A stretch of DNA of 64,000 nucleotides from Symbiodinium natans (lineage: Eukaryota > Sar > Dinophyceae > Suessiales > Symbiodiniaceae), in the NCBI GenBank assembly GCA_905221605.1, contig CAJNDS010000472.1:62001-126000 (forward strand), in the 5' to 3' direction. Under the pieces are notes generated by a model. It was not told the origin of the DNA. It did no database searches and worked only from the letters and a program-made list of their open reading frames with translations. Every line of letters starts with the position of its first letter. Position 1 is the stretch's first letter. The position numbers were made by a program, and so were the translations under genes. Positions 30,091 to 42,038 of the stretch are shown here, piece by piece.

Positions 30091-32296
30091 TTTGAGCCTA
30101 TGTTAACAATGAGAATTCATAGCCAAAAAACAACCACCCCTACACGCACCCCCACACACACACAAACAACACAAATACAAAACAACTAACAAAAGGGCCA
30201 CAAAAATGTTCTCCAAATGTTCTGATGCCCCTCTTGGCGCACCCGCCCTCCCTTTCTCCCTTTTTTCACTGAGATGAAGGCCACCAAGACAGCAGCTTCT
30301 ATGACCTCAGCAACCCGACACATCGTCCCTATGGAGTAGATCGGACATATTGCACTGAGGAATGGGCCCTGCATCCTCGCCTGACTGGATTTCGGCCTGG
30401 GGACTGCCAGGATCAAGGGCCCTGTGAGGAGTCTGGCATCACGGGATCACAAGGGTAGGTCGTTCAAACGGTCTTGCACTGCAACACCGTAACAGTGTCT
30501 GGACGGGAGTTGCAGAACACCAAAGCGATCGTAGCTCAGAGGAACAGCTCATGGGGTTCCAACTGCGACCCGGTTGAAGAAGAACAGCCATAGGCCTTCC
30601 AGCACTGCCCCACACGATCTACCCATGATCCCCACAATCCCCACTCCACAGTGCAAATTTGCAACTTGCGCTCAATCCAAGTCAGCCGGCCTGCAGCTTG
30701 TCCGACTTGTCCCAGCCGTCTGAAAAAACTTCAGTTGCCGGTGCTTTGCCGTTGCGTTCTTCGAGCCGCTGGATCGCGACGGCAGGTCGGCAGGTCGACT
30801 GCAACCACATGCAAGCTGATACTCTGCAGAAGCGGAGCTGGCCAAGAGCGGCTGCTTTTCGGCTGAATATACGGAACCGAACATCACCGCAAGCAAACGC
30901 CTTGGTGAAAATGCATTAACACCTGCGAGTCGCTGGACTGCAGCGGCTGTAACAAAGCCAACTGTCTGCACAAGACTCTGGAAAGGCATCGTGCGTAAGC
31001 TGCAGCACACCATATCTTGAGCCGGTCTCAGAGCTCATCTGCCTGACGGCCTGTGAAATCTTTTGCTTCAAGTTGCACAATGCACATCATGTGTTCCTGT
31101 GTTGCTGCTGACACCAGACTCTGCTGAACAGCTGTGAAAGAGACAACACCCAAATAGCAACGCAATGGTGCTGCAGTATTGCATCTTTTGACAAGGTTGG
31201 ACTTCTGATGCGCAAAGCCCCGAACTATCCGAACTCCAACATTGATCCCATAAAGTGACCGTACATTGCAGACATTGCATGGACCGGGTTCATCTATTGA
31301 TAGCTGCAGTACGACGGAAATAGACGAAAATTCCGCGACGGTGTCAGCTCCATGGGCCTCTGACATCACCCTCAACTCCCCCTCCCGCCACATGCCCCCA
31401 AAGTACCCCCACGCTCAGACTGAAGCCCGAAGGTATACAGCATATACAGCTGACAACACTCTAAGCCAGAGCAACCGTGCAAGCAGCACCATGCAACTCT
31501 TTCGCATGCGAAGACCAAAGATCTAAACCTCAGCTCTTCAAGGTCTGCAACATCCTGTGAAAATACGCTGATTTCGCGGCAATCTCAGCCACGGACACTT
31601 TGGAAGGTACTCATCGCAAACGGCTCGAAGTGGTGGGGGGGCTGCCTGGATGTAGCCCCAAACTGGACTCGTCCAAGCAGAAATTCAACGTGCCACCTCT
31701 GAGGCACTTCTTTGCTACTGAACAATGGCAGGAGCACCCCGGCCCACTTGAGCGATATGTCATCACACTGCCTGGCATTGCGGGGCATTCTGCAGCTCCT
31801 CTTGCCGGGCTGGGAACATTCGGGATGTGAGCAAAGCAGAAGAAATGCAGCCCTTCCTTTGCTCAACGCCTTTCTTCCAACATCTGGAACCTTTGCCAGC
31901 CAGCTGCCGCGATCAATAATCTGTCGTTCCCCTGATTGTGACAGCAGCTCCTCACACCGGAAGTCTTAGTGCACCGCATTTTTCCTGCAGATCCGCGTAG
32001 AATCTCATATGTGGTTTCCTGGATGCACCATCATCTGTCTCGTGTCCATACTCTGCAGATGTCTCTACACGGCAGAATATGAAAGATGTTCCCACCTGTC
32101 AGCCCCAAGATCGGGTCGGTCAGCTTCAACACCAACCAGTGCCCCAGTGTACGAAATGCTGGGGCTCTCCAACTGCGCCGGGATGGACACATCAACCATG
32201 TCTTTTTGTATTGCGACCAGGCAAACATGAGACGCAAGCATCAGGCCTGAAGTGTGTGATGCCACCAATACGCTGGATAGTACAGAAGCTCCTGGC
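30091..32296. other. Unassigned region
   Basis: No gene supported. Frames on both strands around 31600-31830 read plausibly (plus: GTHRKRLEVVGGLPGCSPKL; minus: WAGVLLPLFSSKEVPQRWHV), so strand cannot be chosen. 30125-30185 is C/A-rich. Confidence 0.3.
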
Positions 32297-32341
32297 AGAC
32301 ACACACACACACACATACAGACACACACACACACACACACA
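32297..32341. repeat. (CA)n microsatellite
   Basis: Two blocks of CA dinucleotides separated by TACAGA. Confidence 0.95.
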
Positions 32342-32917
32342 TCTTCTCAGCAAGAGCATCGGGCAAGTCTGGCAAAGTCGTGCAGGATGCACCCCTGGAG
32401 ACACGGTGACCTGTGCGGGCTTGCATTGCAGCAAGCCCCCAAAAATGTCTCAGAACTTTCACGTCCATGGCCTGCCCGCAACGGGCCTTCGCAAACCGCG
32501 GAAACTTTGCATAGTCAGGCTTGTACCTGGGAGCAATGACAGCACAATATCTTCTCACGATCCGATCCCTGCTTGTTTGATGGCTCTCCAATAATCCTAG
32601 CCGAGCAGGGCACGTGTCAAGCTCTGTGTGGAGGAGGTGTGACTCAGAGTTTGGGCACAAGGTCCACCTGCCAGACACCACCACCGTCACCACTGCAATT
32701 TCGAGCAGGTGCAGGAGTCAAGATGATTGACGGATATTGAGACGGATTGCCTCTTCTTCCCAACAAGCTGGACTTGCCAACTGGAGGCTGCCTCATACCA
32801 CTGCTGACAAGCTGGACTTCGGATGAGCAGAATAGAACATAAACAACACTCTCAGACTCTCAGCACTCTTCGGAAATCGAAGCCCGCACACATACTGCAC
32901 ACACCAAGACGAAAGTC
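32342..32917. other. Non-coding stretch
   Basis: Nothing recognisable beyond the flanking CA repeats. Confidence 0.4.
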
Positions 32918-32939
32918 ACACGCACACACGCGAACACAT

Positions 32940-32979
<40 letters not shown>
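32918..32979. repeat. (CA)n microsatellite
   Basis: Interrupted then pure CA dinucleotide run ending in TATATCG. Confidence 0.95.
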
Positions 32980-32983
<4 letters not shown>

Positions 32984-33981
32984 CGCGAAGGAAAGCGAGA
33001 AGCAACCAAGAACCATGAACACCAAGTCGAATGCATCCAAAGATTTTAACTAAGCGGGCTAGGGAAACGTTGAAAAGAACTTCCCTCGAGATCCAGCTGT
33101 GCAACCATCAGCTGAGACCATCATGGACGGAAATTCCAGTGACACGAAGGCAAGTGTCCAATATCCAGCTTGCTGGCGGAAGGGCACGTGCGTTGCTCAA
33201 GTGTGCGGCTAAGTGCGTGCATGATCTTCTCGAGGTCTGTGCTGGACACCAGACACAAACAAAGTCTCTGCACCGCAAAAAAGAGTTATCCTTGTCTTAC
33301 ACAGACAACAACAAAGCAAGTAACGCTTCTGTTGAAATGAAGCGGTTTGCTAGGCACATCTGTGCCATGTTACCATGTCTGGGTACTATTGGTAGTGCAA
33401 GGAATACTCCACTGAAACGTCTTGCGGCTTGGACTGATGGCGACCCTGTGCATCGCACTGTGTGCCGTCATCCATTCTCAAGCCTTGGATCTTTTGAGGT
33501 GAGCATCCGGCTCAGCCTTGCCATTGCTTGCCAAGTGCTTTAGCATGAGGAACTCGCCAGCCACCTAGGTATGTGGGTCAGTTGCATAGCTGAACCATCA
33601 AGCATCAGCCTGGACCACCTCACACCCTCCAACCCGACTCCCTTAAACCTGGGACTTACCTAACCGCCCACCGGACGGTGGGGTGGGGGGGCACACAAAG
33701 CCCTTCACTGACGCTGCATCTGTTCTGAGAACTCAGGGACCCATGTCGACAGCCAAGCCTCTAGAAACCATACTTTCAGCATTGAGGAACTTGCCGCGTG
33801 GCACTTGACCTGTTGAACCTAAAGCATGCAAACCTCAGATTCTGCATGAAAACCCATGCGTTAAAAAAACACATGTTGTCCCTGTACTGCCGTGACAAGA
33901 CCAATTACTGGAATGTCTCACCCAAGTTCTTGTCGCGTTGCAACGCTGACAGTGACTGGATGCCTGTGGGTGCGCGCGCAC
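32980..33981. other. Intergenic/3' region of the dioxygenase gene
   Basis: No independent gene supported. The last short exon of the dioxygenase may lie near 33963-33918 (reading RHPVTVSVATRQELG then stop). A plus-strand frame at 33031-33543 has no recognisable domain. Confidence 0.35.
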
Positions 33982-35340
33982 CTGTTAGGCCGAAGCACAA
34001 TGGGATCGTAAAGCGCAGGGCTGTCGTCAGAGATGCATGAAGGAATCGTCTCGACCATGGCATCCTGTAGCACAGGAGACGAACATCAAAAAAGCAAAAA
34101 CAACACAAAGAGGCACTAGAGATGACTGGAGGCTTCATCATCAGCCCTGCCTTGTTGAGATTGTGGAAGAAAGCCAGGGCCAATCGCCTTCCCCAGGTTG
34201 CGGCTTTGCCTACAGGGGGGTTGATGACCCTGTGCAGCGTGGAGCTCCACTTATCGTTGGTCCATCTCCTCATGAGGTCTCCGAGGTTGATGACAAAGCC
34301 ATCCTCGATGAATGGAACATCGTGCCAGACTGGATTCTCCTTGTCTTTGGAGACTTGCAGCCCAGGACCTCCTGACCTCAAAATGGTCACTGTGCCATAG
34401 TCGGTGTGCGCCGAGCAGCGTATGGAGCCCGCCGGCACAGTCATGCCGACTTGGTCCGGGTAGTTGTTCGATCTCAATGCGGAGAGGTGCTTGTCAGTCT
34501 TGCTCACAAACCAATCTTCAGGCAAGTCTAGAGCGATGGCAAAAGCTCGGAGGAGCTTCTGAGCCAACTGGTTGGTGTGGTCGTAGTAGTCCTACTGGTT
34601 CAGCAAGACAACAGGCTCAACTGCTGTAAACAAAGCGCGCGCAGAGGTGAGCTGAGTCTGAGCCAAGGAACCTCCCACGCGGCTGCAAAACCTGCAGGCG
34701 CTTCGGGAAGCTTTCGTGGAGGCATCCCAGCCGCTGGATCCTTTGGGCCCATCTGGAACATCTCCTGCACACGGAGCTGAAAGCAAGACATATTGACACC
34801 CTGGTCGCCTCAAAACCACCATACCCTGTTCCGCAACACATATTCAGTGTAACTGGATCGCCTTGAGATCTCCTGCCGCAGCCGTCTTGCCACCGCCATC
34901 GACCTCCTTTCCCCGAGAGAGCTGCTCACCACCGAGAACCGAGTAACCTGGGCGGGGGTGCCGGGGGCGCCATGTCAGTAGCTGGCTTCACGCTGCTCTA
35001 TGTCTAAAACGCATAAAGAATCACGCGCTGAGCTGCCGTATGGGTACTTCGACTCATCTTCGCTGATAAACTTCTTCTTCTCGTCCAGCGGCATGTCAAA
35101 GAAAGCCAATGTCTTGTTCCATGCGTTGTCAACAACTTCTTTGGGGATCCCATGATTTACCACAACGAAGAAGCCAATCTGCTCGCATGCATGCCCAATC
35201 TGCTGTGCCACAGACCGTCTTTGTGCTGCATCGTCACCTGAGAGAGCTGCAATATCTATGATGGGCACCGGTGACTCCTCGGCGCCTCTGCTGCGGCTCC
35301 TCTCGCGAGTCTCTGAACTTGGAGTATTCGAAACACCCAT
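33982..35340 (-). CDS. 2-oxoglutarate/Fe(II)-dependent dioxygenase (isopenicillin-N-synthase-like family)
   Basis: Five exons: 35340-35025, 34947-34862, 34764-34672, 34591-34151, 34064-33982; all phases agree, with GT and GC donors. The ATG is at 35340. Exon 1 is a DIOX_N domain (VPIIDIAALSGDD, IGFFVVVNHGIPKEVVD). Exons 2-3 give GGEQLSRGKE and MFQMGPKDPAAGMPP. Exon 4 is the catalytic jelly roll: HTD (CSAHTDYGTVTIL) and the distal His (STLHRVINP) bind iron, and the Arg of RRLALAFFHN is the usual 2-oxoglutarate anchor. Exon 5 reads DAMVETIPSCISDDSPALYD. About 340 aa, normal for the family. Such enzymes couple 2-oxoglutarate decarboxylation to substrate hydroxylation or desaturation in the cytosol; the substrate cannot be told. 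The final codons are uncertain. Confidence 0.9.
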
Positions 35341-35539
35341 TTTCTTGAGCTATTTTCTATATCCGTTGGAGCCAAAGCTTCGGACTGATGGTCTGCGAGT
35401 TCTGAAGTTCTGACTCAGCTTATCGGCTTAGTCTGGGTCCCGGACTGTGCCATCTTTGTGAAAGAACATTGTCGTGCCTGATTTGGTGACATACCCAAAA
35501 AAACACTACTGTGTGTCGATTCGTTCGCGCCTTCCTCAC

Positions 35540-36400
35540 CAATGAGCAAGAATTTCCACTGGTTGGTAACAAAGAAATTGTTGATTGCAGGCTGGTCGAC
35601 CTGCTTTCCCAACAGATCACAATCACTCCAGCCAACTGACAGGGGCCGAGACCTTGCTGTCCTTGCGCATGCACGACTCGATCCACCCATCATCATCCCA
35701 AAACACATCTGGCAGCGGCTTCCTCGTGTCAGTAGCTTGTGCACTGTGCATGGTCAGCATGCACATCTGCATCTTCATGTCAGAGACATTGCTCGCAGTT
35801 CTGTGCATCTGAGTTCTGGTCGGAACGAAATCTTTCTTCAGCCGCTTCCAACCTCTCAGTCCAAGCCTGACAAAAACGCGAGAAACCACGCAAGGCAACT
35901 GCCTACTCAAGCTGCATTTTGTTCTACGCATATGGAAATGCCATGCGGGATTTGGATACATTCATTTGTTTATATGTATGTATATGTATATATATATACA
36001 TGCATAAGCATATACACATACATATGCATATACCTATACATATACAATTTTTGTCATATTATACATATATATATATATACATATTGTGTATTTATGCACA
36101 CATATGTGATATGCGTATGCCACTGCTGCGGTGGGTTCAGATTTCTGGCCTGGTTTGGACAAACGCTCAGTCTTTGTAGTCATGGCATTCTGGTGCTGCA
36201 AAATGTGTCGTCCCTGATTGCAACAGATTGTAGGATAAAGCTTTAGGTGCTTCCCACATCCGAGGTACAAAACAAGAAAGTTTCCTGAAAAGCAAAAAGA
36301 TGATTGATAAGCTGCTGCTCTTCGGCTACAATGAGGAACCACATGATGTCGAGAGGCCACCGTGAGGGCCTCGTGTTCTACGAGAATGCCCAAGCCCTGC
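35540..36400 (-). CDS. Candidate multi-exon gene, possibly a nucleotide-sugar transferase
   Basis: Upstream of, and on the same strand as, the dioxygenase. Two exons in phase are readable: about 35734-35641 (KPLPDVFWDDDGWIESCMRK) and 35600-35540 (VDQPAINNFFVTNQWKFLLI), with GT donors and AG acceptors. A third possible exon near 36381-36310 reads RPSRWPLDIMWFLIVAEEQQ. The DVFWDDD and DQPAINNF wording recalls glycosyltransferases, where Asp-rich motifs bind metal and nucleotide sugar, but the similarity is loose and the gene is incomplete. An AT microsatellite sits in a possible intron. Confidence 0.35.
35960..36105. repeat. AT-rich (ATAC/TATA)n microsatellite
   Basis: Compound TATATGTA/ATACATAT repeat. 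Its Tyr/Ile-rich frames are artefacts. Confidence 0.92.
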
Positions 36401-39400
36401 ACCCTGGCTTTGGAGATTCTGGCATGTGGGCAGTGTCCCCCCCCCAAACGCCTTTCCTGGAACATCCTACAAAGGCCTGGAATGGCCAACCCAGAGACGG
36501 TGGTTCAAGCACAACACCTAAACATTTTTATGGTCTTGGGATCCGGCCGGATTTGCATATACCTCCGCAACGATGACTGTCGGAATGCCACCAGAAACAC
36601 CGCGTCCACAGAATACATTGAGTTTGCGGCTTTGGTTTCCCAGTTTTGAGCTCCTTCGGGTTCTGGAACTCCCGCCTGGCAGAGTGGCGACGTACGTGAA
36701 CAAAAGACCCGACACAAAAACAGCATGTTCAATTCTTGTCTTGGACAACGAGGCACCGGCACAGCTTGGACAAACTTGAACAAATAGGGCTTGCTGCTGA
36801 CCTAGACTGCAGCCATTGAATTGTTGGGGTTGAAGGGTGGGGGGATCGCGTCTTGGAGCTAAAGTTTTGAAAGTGTCAACAAGTAATGGCCCAGGCAAGC
36901 TGTTTGGATCGTCGAGTTGGAGCCCCCTTAGCTTCGGCGTCTGGCCTCGACCATAGGAGTGACGGACTTCTCAAGGGTTGTTTGTTGATCGCGAGTTGCT
37001 TCTGTTTAGCCTTTGGCGGTCGACACGGACTGTGACAAGGCTCTGGTCTTTCTGGAGACGGCGCTGCTGGCATGTCACCGTGCAGAGGCGCAAAGCTCAT
37101 TTAGGGTGCCCATGGGTGCACCTCATGCTTCACCGACGGCTTACCTTGCGTGCACAAACCTGTTCTGAGCAAATGTCGTCGGACCGATGCCGGCCCTTGG
37201 CAAGCAAGGCGTGCGACTTCTCGCGAGCCATCAATCTGTTTTGGACGAAGGAGCCGTTTCCGGTGATGCTTTCACGCTGGGCCCTTGCTGATGCACCAGG
37301 CACCAGGCGACGAGGGGAGAACCGCGATTCCTCCTGCTGCAGAAGGCTAAATTCGTTCCTATACGGGCTTCTCTTCAACTGCGGTGGGCGCATCTGTGCT
37401 CCCCACAAACAGCTCTCGTTCTCTCATATGGTCCCACTATGATACTATGTCCACTACTTCTTGTCCCAGGCGACGCGAACCTCTACAGCTACCTAGTTGG
37501 TGTTGGAAGGCGAGAGAGCCTGCCCCGTTGAACACGCGTGTTGATCGACTACACGGGATGAGCGAGTTGAGGCCAGAGACCTTCAGGCAGGGCACGGGAG
37601 CTCCTGAAGCCCGAGTGCGATGAGAACGACATACCATTTTATTGCATCGTGGTTTCAGGGTTTCTTAGGATCAGCATCACAGGCGGCGGCATCACGAACA
37701 TCCCCAACAAGCGCGGCACGAGCATCTGGGCCATCATCAGGCTTCCAGAAAAGCTGACAAGCATGCGAGTATCAGCAAGTTTCTTTCTGGCAAGTACCCG
37801 AGGTCCGAAAAGGATATCCATGTGAATGTCATGAACATCATGACCCTGGTCAGCCCTGGCGCAGCTGAACATGTAAACGCCGCTGCTACATGCAGAAACA
37901 CAGCCAAGATTTCTCAGCTCGCGACATCATTCATGTTGTTCGGATAGTAGTCCACCTCAAGCAATATGCGCCAATGCACGATGCGCTTTGATGCAATGGG
38001 CAGGTTCAGCTTGTGGCCCACTCGAACGGGATCTTCTCCGTCAAGTAATCCAACGTCCTCAGATGTGGAAACTGCAGAGACTTGCAAAGTGTCAAAGCAA
38101 TCCTCTGCACAGTACCCTCCCCCCCCCCCCTCGTTTGAGCTCCTTGCCAATTCATTGCCTTCCACTTGTGGGCGAAGCCATAAAGTACCTCATGCTTGGC
38201 GGGCGAAAGGCAGCGCACAGCTGAATACTTGCTGGGCCGACATAAGCATGAAGCCCGGTTCTCAGCGTCACATTGCGTTCCTGTCATCTTGAGTCGGACT
38301 ATGACTCAAATGCTTCGCACTTAACACATAAGCGGCCGACCAAGTCATCGACCGTGACTCCTTTAAAGGCTTGAAGGCGAGTTTTGCGCGATCCACTCAA
38401 CCCTTTCAAAAGGCAAGAAGTTTAGGTTTTTTGCGACTCGCATTTGGCACGCTCGGCACCAGACGTGGGATCTCGAGCTCGAACTTCTGCACCTGATTTC
38501 AGCAGCCCTGACATCATGTGGTCTTTCAGCACATCACACAGACAAGCTGTGTGGCTGTCCTCTTAACAATCACGGACCTTCGAATTCTGACTCTCTGCAG
38601 CAAACTCTCTGCAACATAAGCTGGACCATAATTGCGCAGGGCCTTCCAAAGTTTTAAAATAAATCGCACATCATTCAGCCTTCTGGGCAAGTGTTCGTTG
38701 CAAACCTTGGTCCACAAAGGCACCATTCGCAGCATGGTGTTGGGCATCAAATCTTGACACAAGATGCTATGCAACGCTTTCTCTGAACACTCATCGAGTC
38801 TGCGCAATCTGCCCCTTGCACTTGGAAGTCCTAAGCTGATGCCTAGGTTGACACGGTTGTCCGCATCCCACACATTAGCTTGTGGCAAGAACCGGGCGGG
38901 CATTCGCCTCCCCAGCTGCCAGTGACACAATCTGGGCTTGATTTTTCCCCAGATCAAGACGGATGGACATAGATGGACGTCTCTGCGAAGTACTTGAAAA
39001 TATCATCGCTCACTTTCCTGGGAAACGACCGCCTTCAAAAAAAACCTGGTCACTCCTATGGAGGGCCAAGCGTATCATCTTGTCATGCCCCTGTTCTGAG
39101 CAGGTGACCCACAATCCACAAAAAGCCTGAGGTGTGTTCACAAGCGGAACCTAAATACTGGATTAACTGTGTTCTGCAACTTCGACGCTTCAATGACTTG
39201 ACGAAGGCAGCATGGCCACCTTGTATAATCTTCTGCCAGGCTGCCATCAAAGCGGAGGATGCTCTCCTCCAACACCTATAAACATGTCGCACAACTCTCC
39301 CACGTGGCTTCTACACTTGGGGGCATGGATGTGCAAAGTGGGAGTGTTTGTTTTCTTGCGGGTGCTTTTTGTTGCCGGTGCAAGGCGCAAGGGTTTTTTG

Positions 39401-39482
39401 CTGCGGGTGTCCGGCTTTTCTTGCCATCAGCATTACCTGCATGCTTCGCTCAATTAAAGTTGTGTATACATACATTGTTGTA
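36401..39482. other. Unassigned region with possible minus-strand exons
   Basis: No recognised gene. Plausible minus-strand coding stretches: 37850-37639 (DIHMDILFGPRVLARKKLAD, ends in a stop followed by AATAAAA), 38120-37914 (PVRVGHKLNLPIASKRIVHW), and 38957-38526 (NDVRFILKLWKALRNYGPAY). 39350-39415 contains two copies of the G/T strand of the GCACCCGC/poly-A minisatellite found near 58 and 59.5 kb. Confidence 0.35.
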
Positions 39483-39525
39483 AACACATATGTATACATA
39501 CATACATACATACATACATACATAC
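39483..39525. repeat. (CATA)n microsatellite, left flank of the YR element
   Basis: About nine CATA units run directly into the element edge. The same microsatellite resumes at 46178. Confidence 0.95.
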
Positions 39526-39753
39526 ACAATCCTCCCAAAATCTCAAGCACCACCCAAAAGGCAACTGAAGAGTAAACCTGAGCCCAGATGCCACCAGCCT
39601 TTTGCCACCAGTAGCTGCAAGCTTCGATGGGGAGATGCAGCAACAACAGGAGTGCTGATACACCGACTCAGGATATGAGAAAAGATCTGGTAAAGTGCTC
39701 AGCACACCAGGACTTTACATCCTCGCATCGGAGACCGATATCAGAAAACCCCC
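39524..39753. repeat. Split direct repeat, B2 copy
   Basis: 230 bp, from ACACAATCCTCCC to GAAAACCCCC; identical to 39879-40108. Confidence 0.95.
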
Positions 39754-39786
39754 TCCACTGGTAAATAAAGGGTGAGGGCGGGTGGG

Positions 39787-39881
39787 AAAGATAAATGGAA
39801 AACCGATTTGAGCAACATCTGCCCATTCGATTTCGTCAGATTGTGCATCTCTCACAACAGCCAGCTCTTGTAACTGACACA
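39787..39881. repeat. Split direct repeat, A2 copy
   Basis: 95 bp, from AAAGATAAATGG to AACTGACACA; identical to 46086-46180. Its terminal ACA overlaps the start of the B1 copy. Confidence 0.95.
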
Positions 39882-40108
39882 CAATCCTCCCAAAATCTCA
39901 AGCACCACCCAAAAGGCAACTGAAGAGTAAACCTGAGCCCAGATGCCACCAGCCTTTTGCCACCAGTAGCTGCAAGCTTCGATGGGGAGATGCAGCAACA
40001 ACAGGAGTGCTGATACACCGACTCAGGATATGAGAAAAGATCTGGTAAAGTGCTCAGCACACCAGGACTTTACATCCTCGCATCGGAGACCGATATCAGA
40101 AAACCCCC
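39879..40108. repeat. Split direct repeat, B1 copy
   Basis: 230 bp, identical to 39524-39753. It lies 38 bp beyond the tyrosine-recombinase stop. Confidence 0.95.
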
Positions 40109-40146
40109 ATCGACGCCCTGGTCCCCTCCCATCGCAGCTCTGGGTG

Positions 40147-41829
40147 TCACTCTTCAGCTTCCTCCCCGTCTGCATCCGACAATGATTCAAGGCATGCGGG
40201 TAAGTCTAAGACATCAGGATCCACATAACGCAGAATTGCTGCAGATTTCCACTCACCAGCCTGCAATATCTGATGGATGCTATTCCCGGCCAAAGCAAGC
40301 GACGTAGCCTTGCCCGCCCTAAAGCTCTTCCAGGTGTACCGGTCTGGGCCTGCTACTTGCAGTACTGACAGCAAGCGATGAAGCTTGCAAAGCATCTGTT
40401 TGGCACTCAAACTGCAAACACGCCAGCCTGCTTGGACTTGAGGCAAACGACGCAGCAGGCGATGACCCAGGCACATTGGATTGACATCTGATTTGCAAAT
40501 GCAGGGCCTTTGAAGCAACGAGCCTTCCGGTCTGTTCTTACGCTTCTTCAGCCTCAAAAACACTGTGGCCGACGAAGAGACCCACAAAGCAGAGTGACGG
40601 TCAGGCGGCAGATCGTGCACTTCGGCCTGCGTACCCCACAGACATGGGACTGCTTCACTGGGTCCGCGCAATAAAAACTGCCACGTCAACAAAAAGAGAT
40701 CCCCGAACTGCTCATGCAAAGGCAATCCATCGCATAACGACAGAATTTGAGCCATGAGGTCCTCTGTCAACAGCGCTGTCTCGCGCAAATGTCCGGCCAA
40801 GTTAGCTTGATGTTGCTTTTTCAGGCCTTTCAGCGCCAACTCCACTTGACCATCCCACCACAGTGTTGACAAGTGGAAAGCAACGCAGGCCCACCTGACA
40901 TACGAAACATAATTCCGAGCAGTGCCGGGGTTCCGAAATAATGCGAGGAAATGCAAGGCATCACAAGCAGACCTTGGAGGTAGCGTTTGGTCCTCGGCGT
41001 ATCTCAGGTGCTCGACTGCGAAGGAATGCCACAAACGCAACCCTGACGACACCGAAGGCAGACTAGACTGCTGACTCGAAATTTTCAAGCCAGCAGCAGC
41101 GGTACTCAGCCACTGTTCGGCTTGTCCTTGCGGCATCGCAACCAGAGCTGCCAAGGTTTTGGAAGGGCCCATGCTTGGCTCGGGCTTCAAACGTGGCTCG
41201 TACTTTCGCAGAAACTCAGCTACATGAGCCGATGAAGATGCGTTGTCTGGACCACCCAAAGTTTGAGCACACAGGCGCTGCCGTTTTAGCTGCTGACCTT
41301 TGTCGTTGGCCTTGAGCACAGCTTGGCGCAACAAGGCCTGGACTGCGGCTGTACCACTCCACTTGGCCACTTGGTCAGGATAAAGACCTTCAAGATGAGC
41401 CGAGTACAAGAAGCCCCGCGACACCAAAACCATGGTTGCCTGGTGCTCCCAGGTCGAAGCTGGGCACCCGCTTGGTTCTGAAACAAACTGCAACAGCTCA
41501 TCGAAGGCGGCTTTGAAGTCCACTGGCTTTAGGCGCTGGAAAGGGTGCGCAACAGCGCCTTTCGCATCTCCATCTTCCTTAAGCGCCAGCTTCCTCCAGG
41601 ACGCAAGGAGCTTTGTCCTACGCTCTTGCCACGCAGACTCCAGCCGAATCCAGACGTAGTCCGCCTTGAGTATCAGCCCCGCCCCAGTAACACGCAGAGC
41701 CTGCTTGTTTATTTGCAGATGCTCAGCTTGGGCAAGGGCTTTTCTGAGCTCCTCAGGCAAGCCGCGGGTCCATGATTGCAGGGCTACTTCCACCCAAGCT
41801 TGCGCGCGAACAAAGGGCAATTCATTCAT
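40147..41829 (-). CDS. Tyrosine recombinase of the YR retrotransposon
   Basis: The ATG chosen at 41829 gives 560 aa; the frame is open to 41871 without another ATG. Numbering from 41871, residues 275-370 resemble a SAM-like core-binding domain (FRNPGTARNYVSYVRWACVA). The catalytic domain has R402 (LLRGPSEAV), then WKSFRAGKATSLALAG with K515 and R518, where the family usually has His-x-x-Arg, then W541 (GEWKSAAILRY) and the nucleophile Y549 (RYVD). It would insert the circular cDNA by strand exchange through a covalent 3'-phosphotyrosine. The His to Lys change in HxxR occurs in some active recombinases, so activity is possible. It is separated from the RT ORF by about 210 bp. Confidence 0.9.
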   Translation of the reverse strand: MNELPFVRAQAWVEVALQSWTRGLPEELRKALAQAEHLQINKQALRVTGAGLILKADYVWIRLESAWQERRTKLLASWRKLALKEDGDAKGAVAHPFQRLKPVDFKAAFDELLQFVSEPSGCPASTWEHQATMVLVSRGFLYSAHLEGLYPDQVAKWSGTAAVQALLRQAVLKANDKGQQLKRQRLCAQTLGGPDNASSSAHVAEFLRKYEPRLKPEPSMGPSKTLAALVAMPQGQAEQWLSTAAAGLKISSQQSSLPSVSSGLRLWHSFAVEHLRYAEDQTLPPRSACDALHFLALFRNPGTARNYVSYVRWACVAFHLSTLWWDGQVELALKGLKKQHQANLAGHLRETALLTEDLMAQILSLCDGLPLHEQFGDLFLLTWQFLLRGPSEAVPCLWGTQAEVHDLPPDRHSALWVSSSATVFLRLKKRKNRPEGSLLQRPCICKSDVNPMCLGHRLLRRLPQVQAGWRVCSLSAKQMLCKLHRLLSVLQVAGPDRYTWKSFRAGKATSLALAGNSIHQILQAGEWKSAAILRYVDPDVLDLPACLESLSDADGEEAEE

Positions 41830-42038
41830 TCGAATCCCCCAGAAAAGAAAGCTGTGGAGTTTGACAAACACTTCGGAAAGCTGTTGCGAGCGACATGCCA
41901 GCAGCTAACAAACCACAGCTGTCAACAGCCCGACGCTCAGCTTGCCGTGCACAACGCAACACTACGGCGCAATAGCACTAGCAAACAGTCACAGTTGCAG
42001 AATCGCGCCGTGCTTGTTTTGCTCTTTCGAAAAGTGTC

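Noticed and set aside
29674..30106. Plus-strand hydrophobic frames resembling membrane proteins
   Set aside because: Phe/Leu/Ser content comes from the TTTC/TTTG tract; no coding features or neighbours.
37389..37407. 18-base word ATCTGTGCTCCCCACAAA shared with 47150-47168
   Set aside because: No similarity extends beyond it; may be chance or a tiny remnant.
39524..40108. LTRs or inverted termini for the YR element
   Set aside because: The repeats are direct, split as A/B, and only A occurs at the 5' end; this is the PAT/Ngaro pattern, not LTR or DIRS1-type inverted repeats.
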